This document shows positions 1 to 5,461 of a stretch of 5,461 nucleotides of DNA, piece by piece. The notes under the pieces were generated by a model that searched no databases, had not been told where the DNA came from, and saw only the letters and a list, made by a program, of their open reading frames with translations. Source of the stretch: Bacteroidia bacterium (lineage in GTDB: Bacteria > Bacteroidota > Bacteroidia > Cytophagales > Cyclobacteriaceae); NCBI GenBank assembly GCA_012031955.1, contig JAAURZ010000210.1, positions 1-5,461 of the forward strand. The letters are read 5' to 3'. Made by a program: the position numbers and the translations under genes. The first letter of the stretch is position 1. Every line of letters starts with the position of its first letter.

Positions 1-1786
1 CGACGTTACGTTATCAGATGACAGCGTAAACGAGGGAAATGCACTGGGAGCCATCATTGGCAATTTCACAGCCAGCGATGCCGACGGCGGAGACTCCTTT
101 GTCTACGAATTGATAGGAGGTGACGGTGACACAGACAACAATCAATTTAGTGTTGACGGAATGCGATTGCTTGCCAACATCGTGACCGACTTTGAGAATA
201 GACAAACATACTCCATCCGGATAAGGGTTACGGATCGGGGAGGCCTCACATTCCAAAAGTCATTCGTTATCATAGTTACCGACGTAAATGAATCTCCGGT
301 AGCGTCGAACGTTTCAATTGCTATCGATGAAAACCCCGATACAGGGCTGGCGATCACCACCGTGAACGCAGTAGACCCGGAAGGTCAGTTGATCCGTTTC
401 GACATCACGTCAGGAAATACTGACAATGCATTTTACATTGATCCGTTCACGGGTTTGTTAACGGTTCTCAACCAAGCAGCAATTGACTTTGAGACAACTC
501 CGTTTTTCGCGATTACAGTATTAGTCACGGATACTGGTGGTTTGTCAGCGACATCGTTGGTCGAAATTCAAATCAACAACGTGAATGAATCGCCTACTGC
601 TATTGGGTTGTCAAACCTAAGCATAAGTGAGAACACGCTTGCGCCCGGCTTTGTAGGTATACTTACTGGCGACGACCCTGACGAGCAAGAGGTATTTACG
701 TTCGCCCTTGTATCGGGTGCTGGGGACAGCGACAATGCCGCGTTTCAAATCGTAGATAATGAACTTGTGCTGAGCGTTGTACCGGACTTTGAGACTCAGG
801 ACACCTACTTGGTGAGAGTGCAGGTTCGCGATAACGGCGGCCTCACCTTTGAGCAGGCCTTCATTGTGAATGTACTCGACCTGAACGACCCACCCGTAGT
901 TTTGGGCGCCAAGGTTTCCATTGATGAAAATGCTTCGAGCGGAACCGTGCTCGTGGCAATGCCTGCCAGTGACCCCGAGGGCGCAATACTCGTGTATGCC
1001 ATCGGGTCCGGAAATATTGAAAATGCATTTGTGATCGACCCGGGTACAGGCCAAGTCACAGTCGCGAATAGTGGCGCACTCGATTTTGAAACGCATACCA
1101 AGTTCAACCTGGTTATCGTTGCCACCGATCCATTGGGTCTCTCAGGGTCTGGGATACTGGAGATTTTGGTGAATGACGTGAATGAAACCCCGACTGATAT
1201 TTTGCTTGACAATGCATCCTTCACAGAGTCGTCATCGCTTATGACGGCAATCGGTAGTCTCAGTGCCGCAGACGTAGATGCAAACGACACCCACATTTTT
1301 GCCCTGGTGCCTGGCATCGGCGATAGCGACAACAACCTATTCACCCTGATTGGCGCTGTGCTTATAACAAACAGCTATTTCAATTACGAAATGCGCACTG
1401 TTTATGGCGTAAGAGTGCGAGTAACCGATGCTGCCGGCAACACTTTTGAAAAACCTCTTGCCCTCACTGTGACTGATTTCAATGAGAACTTGCTCCTTTT
1501 TATTCCAACTGTCTTTTCGCCAAATGGCGATGGCATGAACGACACCTTCCTCGTTCGGAGTGATGAAATGGCCGATGTTGTCTTTTCGATTTACAGTCCA
1601 AGCCTTGGGCTCATATACGACACGCATGATGTGACGGAGGCCACGGTTGTTGGCTGGGATGGCACCCACGACGGTAAGCAGGTGCTTCCAGGCGCTTACA
1701 TATGGAAGATATCAGGTCATTTTCGCGACGGCAAGCTTATTACTTTCAAAGGGTCGCAGACAGGTACCATCGTGTTGACGCGATAG
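1..1786 (+). CDS. Cadherin-repeat surface protein with T9SS type B (CHU_C) sorting domain, 5' partial
   Basis: The reading frame is open from base 2 with no start in the window, so this is the C-terminal part (594 codons) of a larger secreted protein. Numbering residues from base 2, five cadherin-like repeats of 99-100 residues span about 1-99, 100-198, 199-298, 299-397 and 398-496. Each has the usual calcium-site elements: an early Glu (E11, E110, E210, E309, E409), a DxD/DPE turn, a DFE motif (NYE in repeat 5) and a DxNE-P linker. Residues 497-594 match the gliding-motility-associated C-terminal domain: FIPTVFSPNGDGMNDTF, then GWDGTHDGK, GAYIWK, and a final TGTIVLTR. Family knowledge says such domains direct export through the type IX system and surface retention in Bacteroidota. 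Adhesion or matrix function is inference. The ATG-like start at 110 is an internal TTG and is not the gene start. A terminator follows directly. Confidence 0.93.
   Translation, partial: DVTLSDDSVNEGNALGAIIGNFTASDADGGDSFVYELIGGDGDTDNNQFSVDGMRLLANIVTDFENRQTYSIRIRVTDRGGLTFQKSFVIIVTDVNESPVASNVSIAIDENPDTGLAITTVNAVDPEGQLIRFDITSGNTDNAFYIDPFTGLLTVLNQAAIDFETTPFFAITVLVTDTGGLSATSLVEIQINNVNESPTAIGLSNLSISENTLAPGFVGILTGDDPDEQEVFTFALVSGAGDSDNAAFQIVDNELVLSVVPDFETQDTYLVRVQVRDNGGLTFEQAFIVNVLDLNDPPVVLGAKVSIDENASSGTVLVAMPASDPEGAILVYAIGSGNIENAFVIDPGTGQVTVANSGALDFETHTKFNLVIVATDPLGLSGSGILEILVNDVNETPTDILLDNASFTESSSLMTAIGSLSAADVDANDTHIFALVPGIGDSDNNLFTLIGAVLITNSYFNYEMRTVYGVRVRVTDAAGNTFEKPLALTVTDFNENLLLFIPTVFSPNGDGMNDTFLVRSDEMADVVFSIYSPSLGLIYDTHDVTEATVVGWDGTHDGKQVLPGAYIWKISGHFRDGKLITFKGSQTGTIVLTR
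2..1489 (+). repeat. Five tandem cadherin-like repeats in an A-B-A-B-A order
   Basis: Protein-level tandem repeats within the adhesin gene. Repeats 1, 3 and 5 (type A) share a G-x-G-D-(S/T)-D-N-x-x-F block at residues 40-49, 239-248 and 438-447, and a LTF/NTF segment near the end. Repeats 2 and 4 (type B) share DPEG, a GNxxNAFxIDPxTG block at 138 and 337, and DFET. Equivalent positions in like repeats lie exactly 199 residues (597 bp) apart, so the unit that duplicated seems to be the A-B pair. The copies are clearly diverged in DNA, so this is not a recent expansion. Confidence 0.85.
1490..1786 (+). other. CHU_C / gliding-motility C-terminal domain (type B sorting signal)
   Basis: This segment encodes the last 98 residues of the adhesin. 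It starts with LLLFIPTVFSPNGDG, the hallmark of this domain, followed by a beta-rich stretch (VVFSIYSPSLG), the GWDGTHDGK turn, a GAYIWKISG strand and the short basic end VLTR. In the family this module is recognised by the type IX secretion machinery in the outer membrane. No cysteine or LPXTG-like signal is present. Confidence 0.9.
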
Positions 1787-1791
1787 CATAC

Positions 1792-1825
1792 AAGTTAGGA
1801 CACCAACCATGTGCCCTAACTTTTT
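1792..1825 (+). terminator. Intrinsic terminator of the adhesin gene
   Basis: AAGTTAGG (1792-1799) pairs perfectly with CCTAACTT (1815-1822). An A/C mismatch then a CAC/GTG pairing close a 7-base loop (1804-1810), and the stem runs into a T5 tract (1821-1825). It begins six bases after the TAG stop. On the minus strand the stem is not followed by a T-run, so it would serve the opposing DinB gene less well. Confidence 0.82.
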
Positions 1826-1842
1826 AACTGATTTATCAATTC

Positions 1843-2351
1843 CTACCTTTCCCAAAATGCAGGTGGCGCAATGCCGAGCGCTCGCATGTAGACATACGCC
1901 TGGCCACGATGATGAATCTCATTATCGATCCAATACATCACGATCCAATTTACAGGACCTTCCCACTGGCCAAAAGCTTTATCGGTTTCCTGAAAGCGGC
2001 CCGCGGGTATTTGCGGCCACCAGCGATTAATTTCTTCGGTAGCTTTGTCCCATCTTTTCAGCAGTTCTTCTTTGGTGGTCGGAATCTGTTCCGACTTGTG
2101 GAGCATGGTCTCCGACGAATCCCACACGCGTGTGGCCAGGCCCTTCACGCCAGGGCCGGCCATGCCAATCATTTCCATCACCAACCTGGCAAAGGGTCGC
2201 ATTCCTCCGACCGAAAAAGTGAACATTTCATTTCCGGGAAAGCCTCAATCATACGCCGTGTGAGCGCGCGATGGCCTTGCCAGTGATTCAGCAGGTCGTC
2301 GCTGTGAAATGCCGTTTGCCTTGGTTGCGAATTAAGTGTCGTAGTTTCCAT
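1843..2351 (-). CDS. DinB-family protein, broken by a 1-base frameshift
   Basis: The downstream frame gives 127 residues (GTG/ATG-independent, from 2226) with a strong DinB look: a GGMRPFARLVMEMIGMAG helix and DNEIHHRGQAYVYMRALGI near the end. The usual N-terminal helix is missing from that frame but lies directly upstream in another frame: from an ATG at 2349-2351 one reads METTTLNSQ, then DDLLNHWQGHRALTRRMIEAFP. That start has AGGA four bases upstream. Adding one base to the GGG at 2236-2238 (CCC on the coding strand) joins FP to GNEMFTFSVGG and gives 169 residues, a normal family length. DinB proteins are four-helix bundles, often binding a metal through histidines; some are thiol S-transferases, but no substrate can be inferred here. 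His147/His148 are candidate ligands, and residue 144 is Asn where many relatives have His. It is convergent with the adhesin and 111 bp from the next gene. Confidence 0.82.
2236..2238 (-). other. Frameshift site in the DinB gene
   Basis: The coding strand reads TTC CCG GAA and soon stops in the N-terminal frame, while the C-terminal frame reads CCC GGA AAT GAA ATG and has a TGA two codons upstream of the CCC-containing stretch. One additional C in the C3 run restores a continuous family-like protein. The site is either a sequencing indel or a real single-base loss. Confidence 0.75.
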
Positions 2352-2462
2352 TTGTTCCTGGTTTTAGAAGGTGGTTAATAACAATCTATGCAACAAAGGA
2401 ACAGGAGCATGCTGTCAACGGTATGTCAGCAATGAAATGAGGCAAAAAAAATAATGAAGTTT
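2352..2462. other. Intergenic gap between DinB and Nudix-like genes
   Basis: Both flanking genes read on the minus strand, so this 111-bp stretch should contain the 3' end of the regulator transcript and possibly a DinB promoter. An eight-A run at 2444-2451 is a T8 tract on the transcribed strand, 11 bases past the regulator stop, but I see no stable hairpin before it. I find no convincing TAnnTTTG -7 box for DinB, so the two genes may be co-transcribed. Confidence 0.4.
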
Positions 2463-3155
2463 TTATGATTTGAAACTGTAGAGGAACGGCGCCTTGTGCG
2501 CCTTCCCATTGTATTGTTTTTCGTGCCGGTTGAGAACTTCCGACAGAAGCATTTTTCGCTGGAACGTCGTTCGCCGCAGCTTCTTCCCTAAAATGGCCTC
2601 ATATACTTTCTGGAGTTCTTTCATCGTAAACTTTTCCGGAAGCAGATTCATACCCACGAGTTTCCTGTCAAGGTTCTCGCGCAGGGTTTCCATGGCTTTT
2701 CTTACAATGGCATCGTGCTCGAAAATGAGCCGTGGCAGCTTGTCGACGGGGTACCACGTGCACGAGTCAGAAAGTGCATCGGGCTGCGGCACTACGTGCT
2801 CGTAGTTGATCAAAGCATAGTACGCGATAGAAACAAACCTCCCTGTAATCCATTTGTATTGGTTCACGTCGTGCCCGTTTGCGCGCAAGATGGTTGCCAT
2901 TACCTCCGGCTGATGCCGCGAGGTGTTTCCGAAGGCGTGAAACTGTTCAAGAAAAATGTTGTCGAGGCCGGTACGTTCCTTGAGCCCACGCCGCGCTGCG
3001 TCATCCACATTTTCGTCGACGCGCACAAAGCCTCCCGGCAAGGCGAAAAAGCCTGTGTTGTGGTACTCCATAATCAATATCTTCAACTGATCGCCGGAAA
3101 AGCCGAAGATCACTGAGTCGTATGCCACGTGCTGGAGGTAGAGGGATGGGTCCAA
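2463..3155 (-). CDS. Nudix-fold transcriptional regulator (NrtR/AraR-like), degenerate Nudix box
   Basis: A 230-residue protein with two parts. Residues 8-150 form a Nudix fold: LQHVAYDSVIFGF strand, LPGGFVRVDENVDDAA, and the Nudix helix ending ERTGL. Residues about 170-230 (LLPEKFTMKELQKVYEAILG, then KKLRRTTFQRKML and a final PFLYSF) match the winged-helix DNA-binding domain of Nudix-related regulators. In this family the Nudix part usually senses a ligand (ADP-ribose for NrtR, arabinose for a Bacteroides AraR) and the wing binds DNA. Against GX5EX7REUXEEXGU, E48, R56, E60 and G63 are kept, but Gly57 and Arg61 replace two catalytic glutamates, so hydrolysis is unlikely. The start is uncertain: TTG at 3155 is the only plausible start, since the frame holds no ATG/GTG back to a TAA at 3207-3209 and the next ATG is residue 29. 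It is divergent from the esterase. The ligand cannot be told from sequence. Confidence 0.87.
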   Translation of the reverse strand: MDPSLYLQHVAYDSVIFGFSGDQLKILIMEYHNTGFFALPGGFVRVDENVDDAARRGLKERTGLDNIFLEQFHAFGNTSRHQPEVMATILRANGHDVNQYKWITGRFVSIAYYALINYEHVVPQPDALSDSCTWYPVDKLPRLIFEHDAIVRKAMETLRENLDRKLVGMNLLPEKFTMKELQKVYEAILGKKLRRTTFQRKMLLSEVLNRHEKQYNGKAHKAPFLYSFKS

Positions 3156-3175
3156 TTTATCGAGTGAGATTTTTC

Positions 3176-3183
3176 CAAAAATA
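3176..3183 (-). promoter_or_regulatory. Possible Bacteroidota -7 promoter element of the regulator gene
   Basis: On the minus strand these bases read TATTTTTG, a full match to the TAnnTTTG -7 consensus of Bacteroidota primary sigma promoters. Transcription would begin a few bases further on, leaving a short leader before the TTG start at 3155. A -33 TTTG element at the right distance is not clear, so this remains a weak call. Confidence 0.33.
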
Positions 3184-3209
3184 GACTGTTTCTTCTGAAA
3201 TTCTACTTA

Positions 3210-3234
3210 TTATTGTTACAAATTGAGACAATAA
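3210..3234. promoter_or_regulatory. Inverted repeat in divergent promoter region, candidate operator
   Basis: TTATTGT (3210-3216) and ACAATAA (3228-3234) are perfect inverted 7-mers separated by 11 bases, a 25-bp palindrome. The centre-to-centre spacing of the two arms is 18 bp, a bit under two helical turns. It lies in the 94-bp gap between the Nudix-like regulator and the divergent esterase, 15 bases before the esterase ATG. A dimeric winged-helix regulator is the natural candidate binder. The gap is AT-rich, so chance is possible. Confidence 0.4.
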
Positions 3235-3249
3235 CAACCATTTTCAATT

Positions 3250-4840
3250 ATGCGAAAATTCATCCTCTCCCTTTTCTCCTTGATACTTCTGTCAGCATCG
3301 CTACTTGCGCAAAACCGTTCCTTTCCGGTTCAAGTCAAGATCGAACCGGGCCTAGTAGAAGGCAGTTACGATGTGAAGACAGGCGTTCAATCCTATTTGG
3401 GCATTCCGTACGCCAAGCCGCCTGTGGGCAACCTGCGATGGAAGGCACCCGAGTCTGCAGAAAAATGGCAAGGCGTAAGGCAAACGAAGAATTTCGGGCC
3501 GGCGCCTGTTCAGGCAATTGTTTTCGGTGACATGAATTTCAGGTCGGACGGATTGAGCGAGGATTGCCTTTACATCAATGTGTGGACGCCGGCAAAGCGC
3601 AACACCAAGGACTTGCCGGTACTGGTATACTTCTACGGTGGAGGTTTCGTATCCGGCGACGGCTCCGAGCCAAGATATGACGGCGCAAGCATGGCGCAGA
3701 AAGGAATCGTTGTGGTGACGGTGAACTACCGGCTCAACATTTTCGGTTTCTTCTCGCATCCTGAATTGAGCAAGGAAGCATCGTACAAGGCGTCGGGCAA
3801 TTACGGCTTGCTCGACCAGAACGCGGCGCTCAAGTGGGTTCAAAAACATAGCGTCGTTTGGTGGCGACGCTAAGAAAGTAACCATCGCCGGCGAGTCCGC
3901 GGGGTCCATTTCCGTAAGTGTACAGATGACCTCGCCATTGTCGAAGAGTCTTATCGCAGGCGCCATCGGCGAAAGTGGCGCGAGCATCAACCCAACGCTG
4001 GCACCGGTACCGTTGGCCGATGCAGAAAAGATCGGAGCCGACTTCGCGAAGCAGGCCGGCTATCCTACGCTGGCACAGTTGCGGGCTTTGAGCACGAAGG
4101 AAGTGTTTGAGATTTACACAGAGTCCAGGCGGTTCGGATTTCCGGCGGTGATTGACGGCTACTTACTGCCATCGAACCTGGTTGATATCTTCAGCAAGAA
4201 ACAACAATCACAAATACCGTTGCTCCTCGGCTGGAATTCCGCAGAGATACCCGGCTTCGCGTTTACCCAAGGCCCATATACTGACGATGGCTATGTGAAG
4301 AAAGTGAAGGAGGCGTTTCCGGAAAATGGAGAAGAGGCACTCAAGTTGTATCCGCATACATCGGCTAAAGAATTGGAAGCATCTGCTACCGCGCTTGCAT
4401 CGGACCGCTTCATCGCCTACAGCACATGGAAGTGGTTTGACCTGCACCGGAAGAACAGCAGCCAACCTGTTTACCGCTATCTGTACAGCAAGTTGCGCCC
4501 CAAGGCAACTACACCGCCTCCGTCCAATGGCTTCCCGATGCCGGAGCCAATCGGCGCACCGCATGCCTGCGAGATTGAATACTGCATGGGCAACCTGGGT
4601 CTTGTACAAGATTTCGAATGGACGAAAGACGACTACACCGTGTCGGAAACGATGCAAAACTACTTTGCGAACTTTATTAAAACAGGCAACCCCAACGGCG
4701 ACAAACTGCCCGAGTGGCCTGCGGCAAAGCCGGATGATACGGCACCTCCCGTGATGGTGATCGATGTGACCTCGAAGGCTGTGAAGGCTGACAACGATGC
4801 CAGGTACGAGTTCCTCGACAGGATATATAACAACAAATAA
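3250..4840 (+). CDS. Secreted type B carboxylesterase (para-nitrobenzyl-esterase-like), frameshifted
   Basis: An alpha/beta-hydrolase of the carboxylesterase/cholinesterase family, expected to split carboxylic esters outside the cytoplasm. The N-terminus MRKFILSLFSLILLSASLLAQ is a signal peptide, likely cut after Ala20. Family blocks follow in order: GIPYAKPPVGNLRW, SEDCLYINVW (from residue 103), the oxyanion-hole YGGGF (129-133), VVTVNYRLNIFGF, GNYGLLDQNAALKWVQ. The first frame then ends at 3871-3873. Reading on in the second frame from 3842 gives KNIASFGGDAKKVTIAGESAG with nucleophile Ser at 3896-3898. The likely catalytic Glu is at 4244-4246 (GWNSAEIPGF) and His at 4562-4564 (GAPHACEIEY). 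Joined, the product is about 530 residues, normal for the family. No Shine-Dalgarno sequence precedes the ATG, common in Bacteroidota. It is divergent from the Nudix-like regulator, whose candidate operator sits just upstream, and convergent with the DoxX-like gene. The substrate is unknown. Confidence 0.9.
3842..3846 (+). other. Frameshift site in the esterase gene (A5 run)
   Basis: The upstream frame reads GTT CAA AAA CAT and then a nonsense tail, HSVVWWRR, before TAA at 3871. The downstream frame reads AAA AAC ATA GCG TCG. A loss of two A or a gain of one A explains the switch. The usual family spacing W-V-Q-K-N-I favours the loss of two. Confidence 0.8.
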
Positions 4841-4850
4841 CATTAACGCA

Positions 4851-4880
4851 CCCGGAGGCCGTTATTGAATGGCCACCGGG
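4851..4880. terminator. Hairpin at the convergent esterase/DoxX junction
   Basis: CCCGGAGGCC (4851-4860) pairs with GGCCACCGGG (4871-4880) at nine of ten positions around a ten-base loop. It starts 11 bases after the esterase TAA, so it is well placed to end the plus-strand transcript, though only a short TTGCTT follows rather than a clean T-run. Its right arm and loop encode the last residues and stop of the DoxX-like gene on the minus strand. It probably acts as a shared, imperfect terminator. Confidence 0.5.
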
Positions 4881-5461
4881 TTGCTTGCCTTGTTGAAGTA
4901 GGCGAAGTAGGTGATGAAGCCGACCAGGCCCTCGGCCAGCGGAGTGCCAAGTTGGTACAGCATGCCAAGCCCGAGCAGCATGTTGACAATCACACTGGCG
5001 AGCATGATAACCCCGAGCCATGACCACATCGGGTGATCCACGACTTTTAAAGGCTGGCGATTTACAACGCCTTCTCGTTTCACGAGCAAGAGCAACGTGG
5101 GCAAGTCCCAAATGAGAAGATAACTTGTGGCCAGCACCATGAGCCCGGTCACGACCGGCGTGCCCGTGAATTCGTACGAAATGGTGATGACAAAGATATT
5201 GAGGATGATTCCAAAAAAAAATCAGTGCACCAAGTTTGGCGAAGCGCTGCGTGATAAGCAGCGACCCTGCCAGAATTTGTATCCACCCGATGAATTGCCA
5301 GTATAACCCGGAGTCGTGCATCACACGGAAGAACTGCTGAATGGGTGCGAGGTCCTGGATGGGTGGGCCGATGGATCCCAGCAGGTTTACACCTCCCGAC
5401 AATTTACCCATGCCAATGGCTGCAATTACGAAGGCGCCGCCAATAAGGTAACGCAGGTAGA
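4862..5461 (-). CDS. DoxX-like integral membrane protein, 5' partial and frameshifted
   Basis: The coding strand is open to the window edge ([16 protein letters not shown] before the first ATG at 5409-5411), so the start lies outside, probably only a few codons away. The first frame reads through [20 protein letters not shown] and LGALIFF, then shifts at an A9 run. The second frame continues [51 protein letters not shown] and ends NPVAIQ. Joined, about 198 residues are visible with roughly five hydrophobic membrane segments. The short loops and the SGLYWQ/AGSLLI helix resemble DoxX-family proteins, which sit in the inner membrane and have poorly defined roles, some linked to redox or thiosulfate metabolism. 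The product is longer than the typical 130-150 residue DoxX protein. The two separately called ORFs are fragments; the long extension of the first one past 5213 is nonsense. No partner gene is visible. Confidence 0.72.
5213..5221 (-). other. Frameshift site in the DoxX-like gene (A9 run)
   Basis: On the coding strand a T9 tract separates GGT GCA CTG AT from GGA ATC ATC CTC. With eight T the protein reads [12 protein letters not shown], with eleven [13 protein letters not shown]; with nine the frame changes to WNHPQYL and loses membrane character. A gain of one base in a nine-base homopolymer is the simplest cause. Confidence 0.75.

Noticed and set aside
617..1344. Antisense open frames of 159 and 179 codons opposite the adhesin gene
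   Set aside because: They mirror the repeat-coding frame, show no recognisable domain, and the plus-strand frame is clearly the coding one.
1809..2286. Plus-strand open frames over the DinB gene
   Set aside because: Low-complexity, composition-driven shadows of a well-recognised minus-strand protein, with no family features.
2406..2413. AGCATGCT palindrome between the DinB and regulator genes
   Set aside because: Only eight bases, the flanks do not pair, and no T-run follows, so neither terminator nor operator is supported.
3335..3990. Minus-strand open frame of about 210 codons opposite the esterase
   Set aside because: The plus strand holds the signal peptide and esterase motifs; the antisense protein has no recognisable domain.
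4208..4843. Minus-strand open frame of 211 codons opposite the esterase C-terminal half
   Set aside because: It covers the conserved Glu and His regions of the esterase in antisense and resembles no family.
4677..5212. Long C-terminal extension of the first DoxX frame past the A9 run
   Set aside because: After 5213 the sequence turns into Arg/His-rich nonsense, while the neighbouring frame continues the membrane protein.
1..5461. CRISPR array, tRNA/rRNA, insertion sequence or phage genes
   Set aside because: No short direct repeats with spacers, no cloverleaf-like or rRNA sequence, and no transposase or phage-like protein was seen on either strand.

Overview
The window looks like a piece of a Bacteroidota chromosome, probably Cytophagales-like. 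The best evidence is a surface protein of cadherin-like repeats ending in a gliding-motility/type IX secretion (CHU_C, type B) C-terminal domain. Supporting signs are a secreted esterase with an LLAQ-type signal peptide, start regions mostly without a Shine-Dalgarno sequence, and a TAnnTTTG -7-like box. No RNA gene, insertion sequence, CRISPR array or phage gene is visible.

Layout: (1) 1-1786, plus strand, the 3' part of a large adhesin-like gene with five cadherin-like repeats and the sorting domain, followed by a clear intrinsic terminator at 1792-1825. (2) 1843-2351, minus strand, a DinB-fold protein convergent with the adhesin gene. (3) 2463-3155, minus strand, a Nudix-fold protein with a C-terminal winged helix (NrtR/AraR-like regulator) and a damaged Nudix box. 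(4) 3250-4840, plus strand, a secreted type B carboxylesterase divergent from the regulator; their 94-bp gap holds an inverted repeat that could be an operator. (5) 4862-5461, minus strand, a DoxX-like membrane protein running off the right edge and convergent with the esterase, with a hairpin at the junction.

The most striking property is that three of the five genes (DinB, esterase, DoxX) are each split by one small indel in a homopolymer run (G3 at 2236-2238, A5 at 3842-3846, A9 at 5213-5221), while the protein on both sides still reads like the family. Sequencing or assembly error explains this better than gene decay, so I annotate each as one gene. A naive ORF call would give half-proteins; in the esterase the catalytic serine codon would fall into the gap between the two ORF calls.

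The adhesin fragment has a higher-order ABABA repeat with a constant 199-residue period. No clearly new multi-gene system is visible. The most testable regulatory idea is that the Nudix-like regulator controls itself and the divergent esterase.
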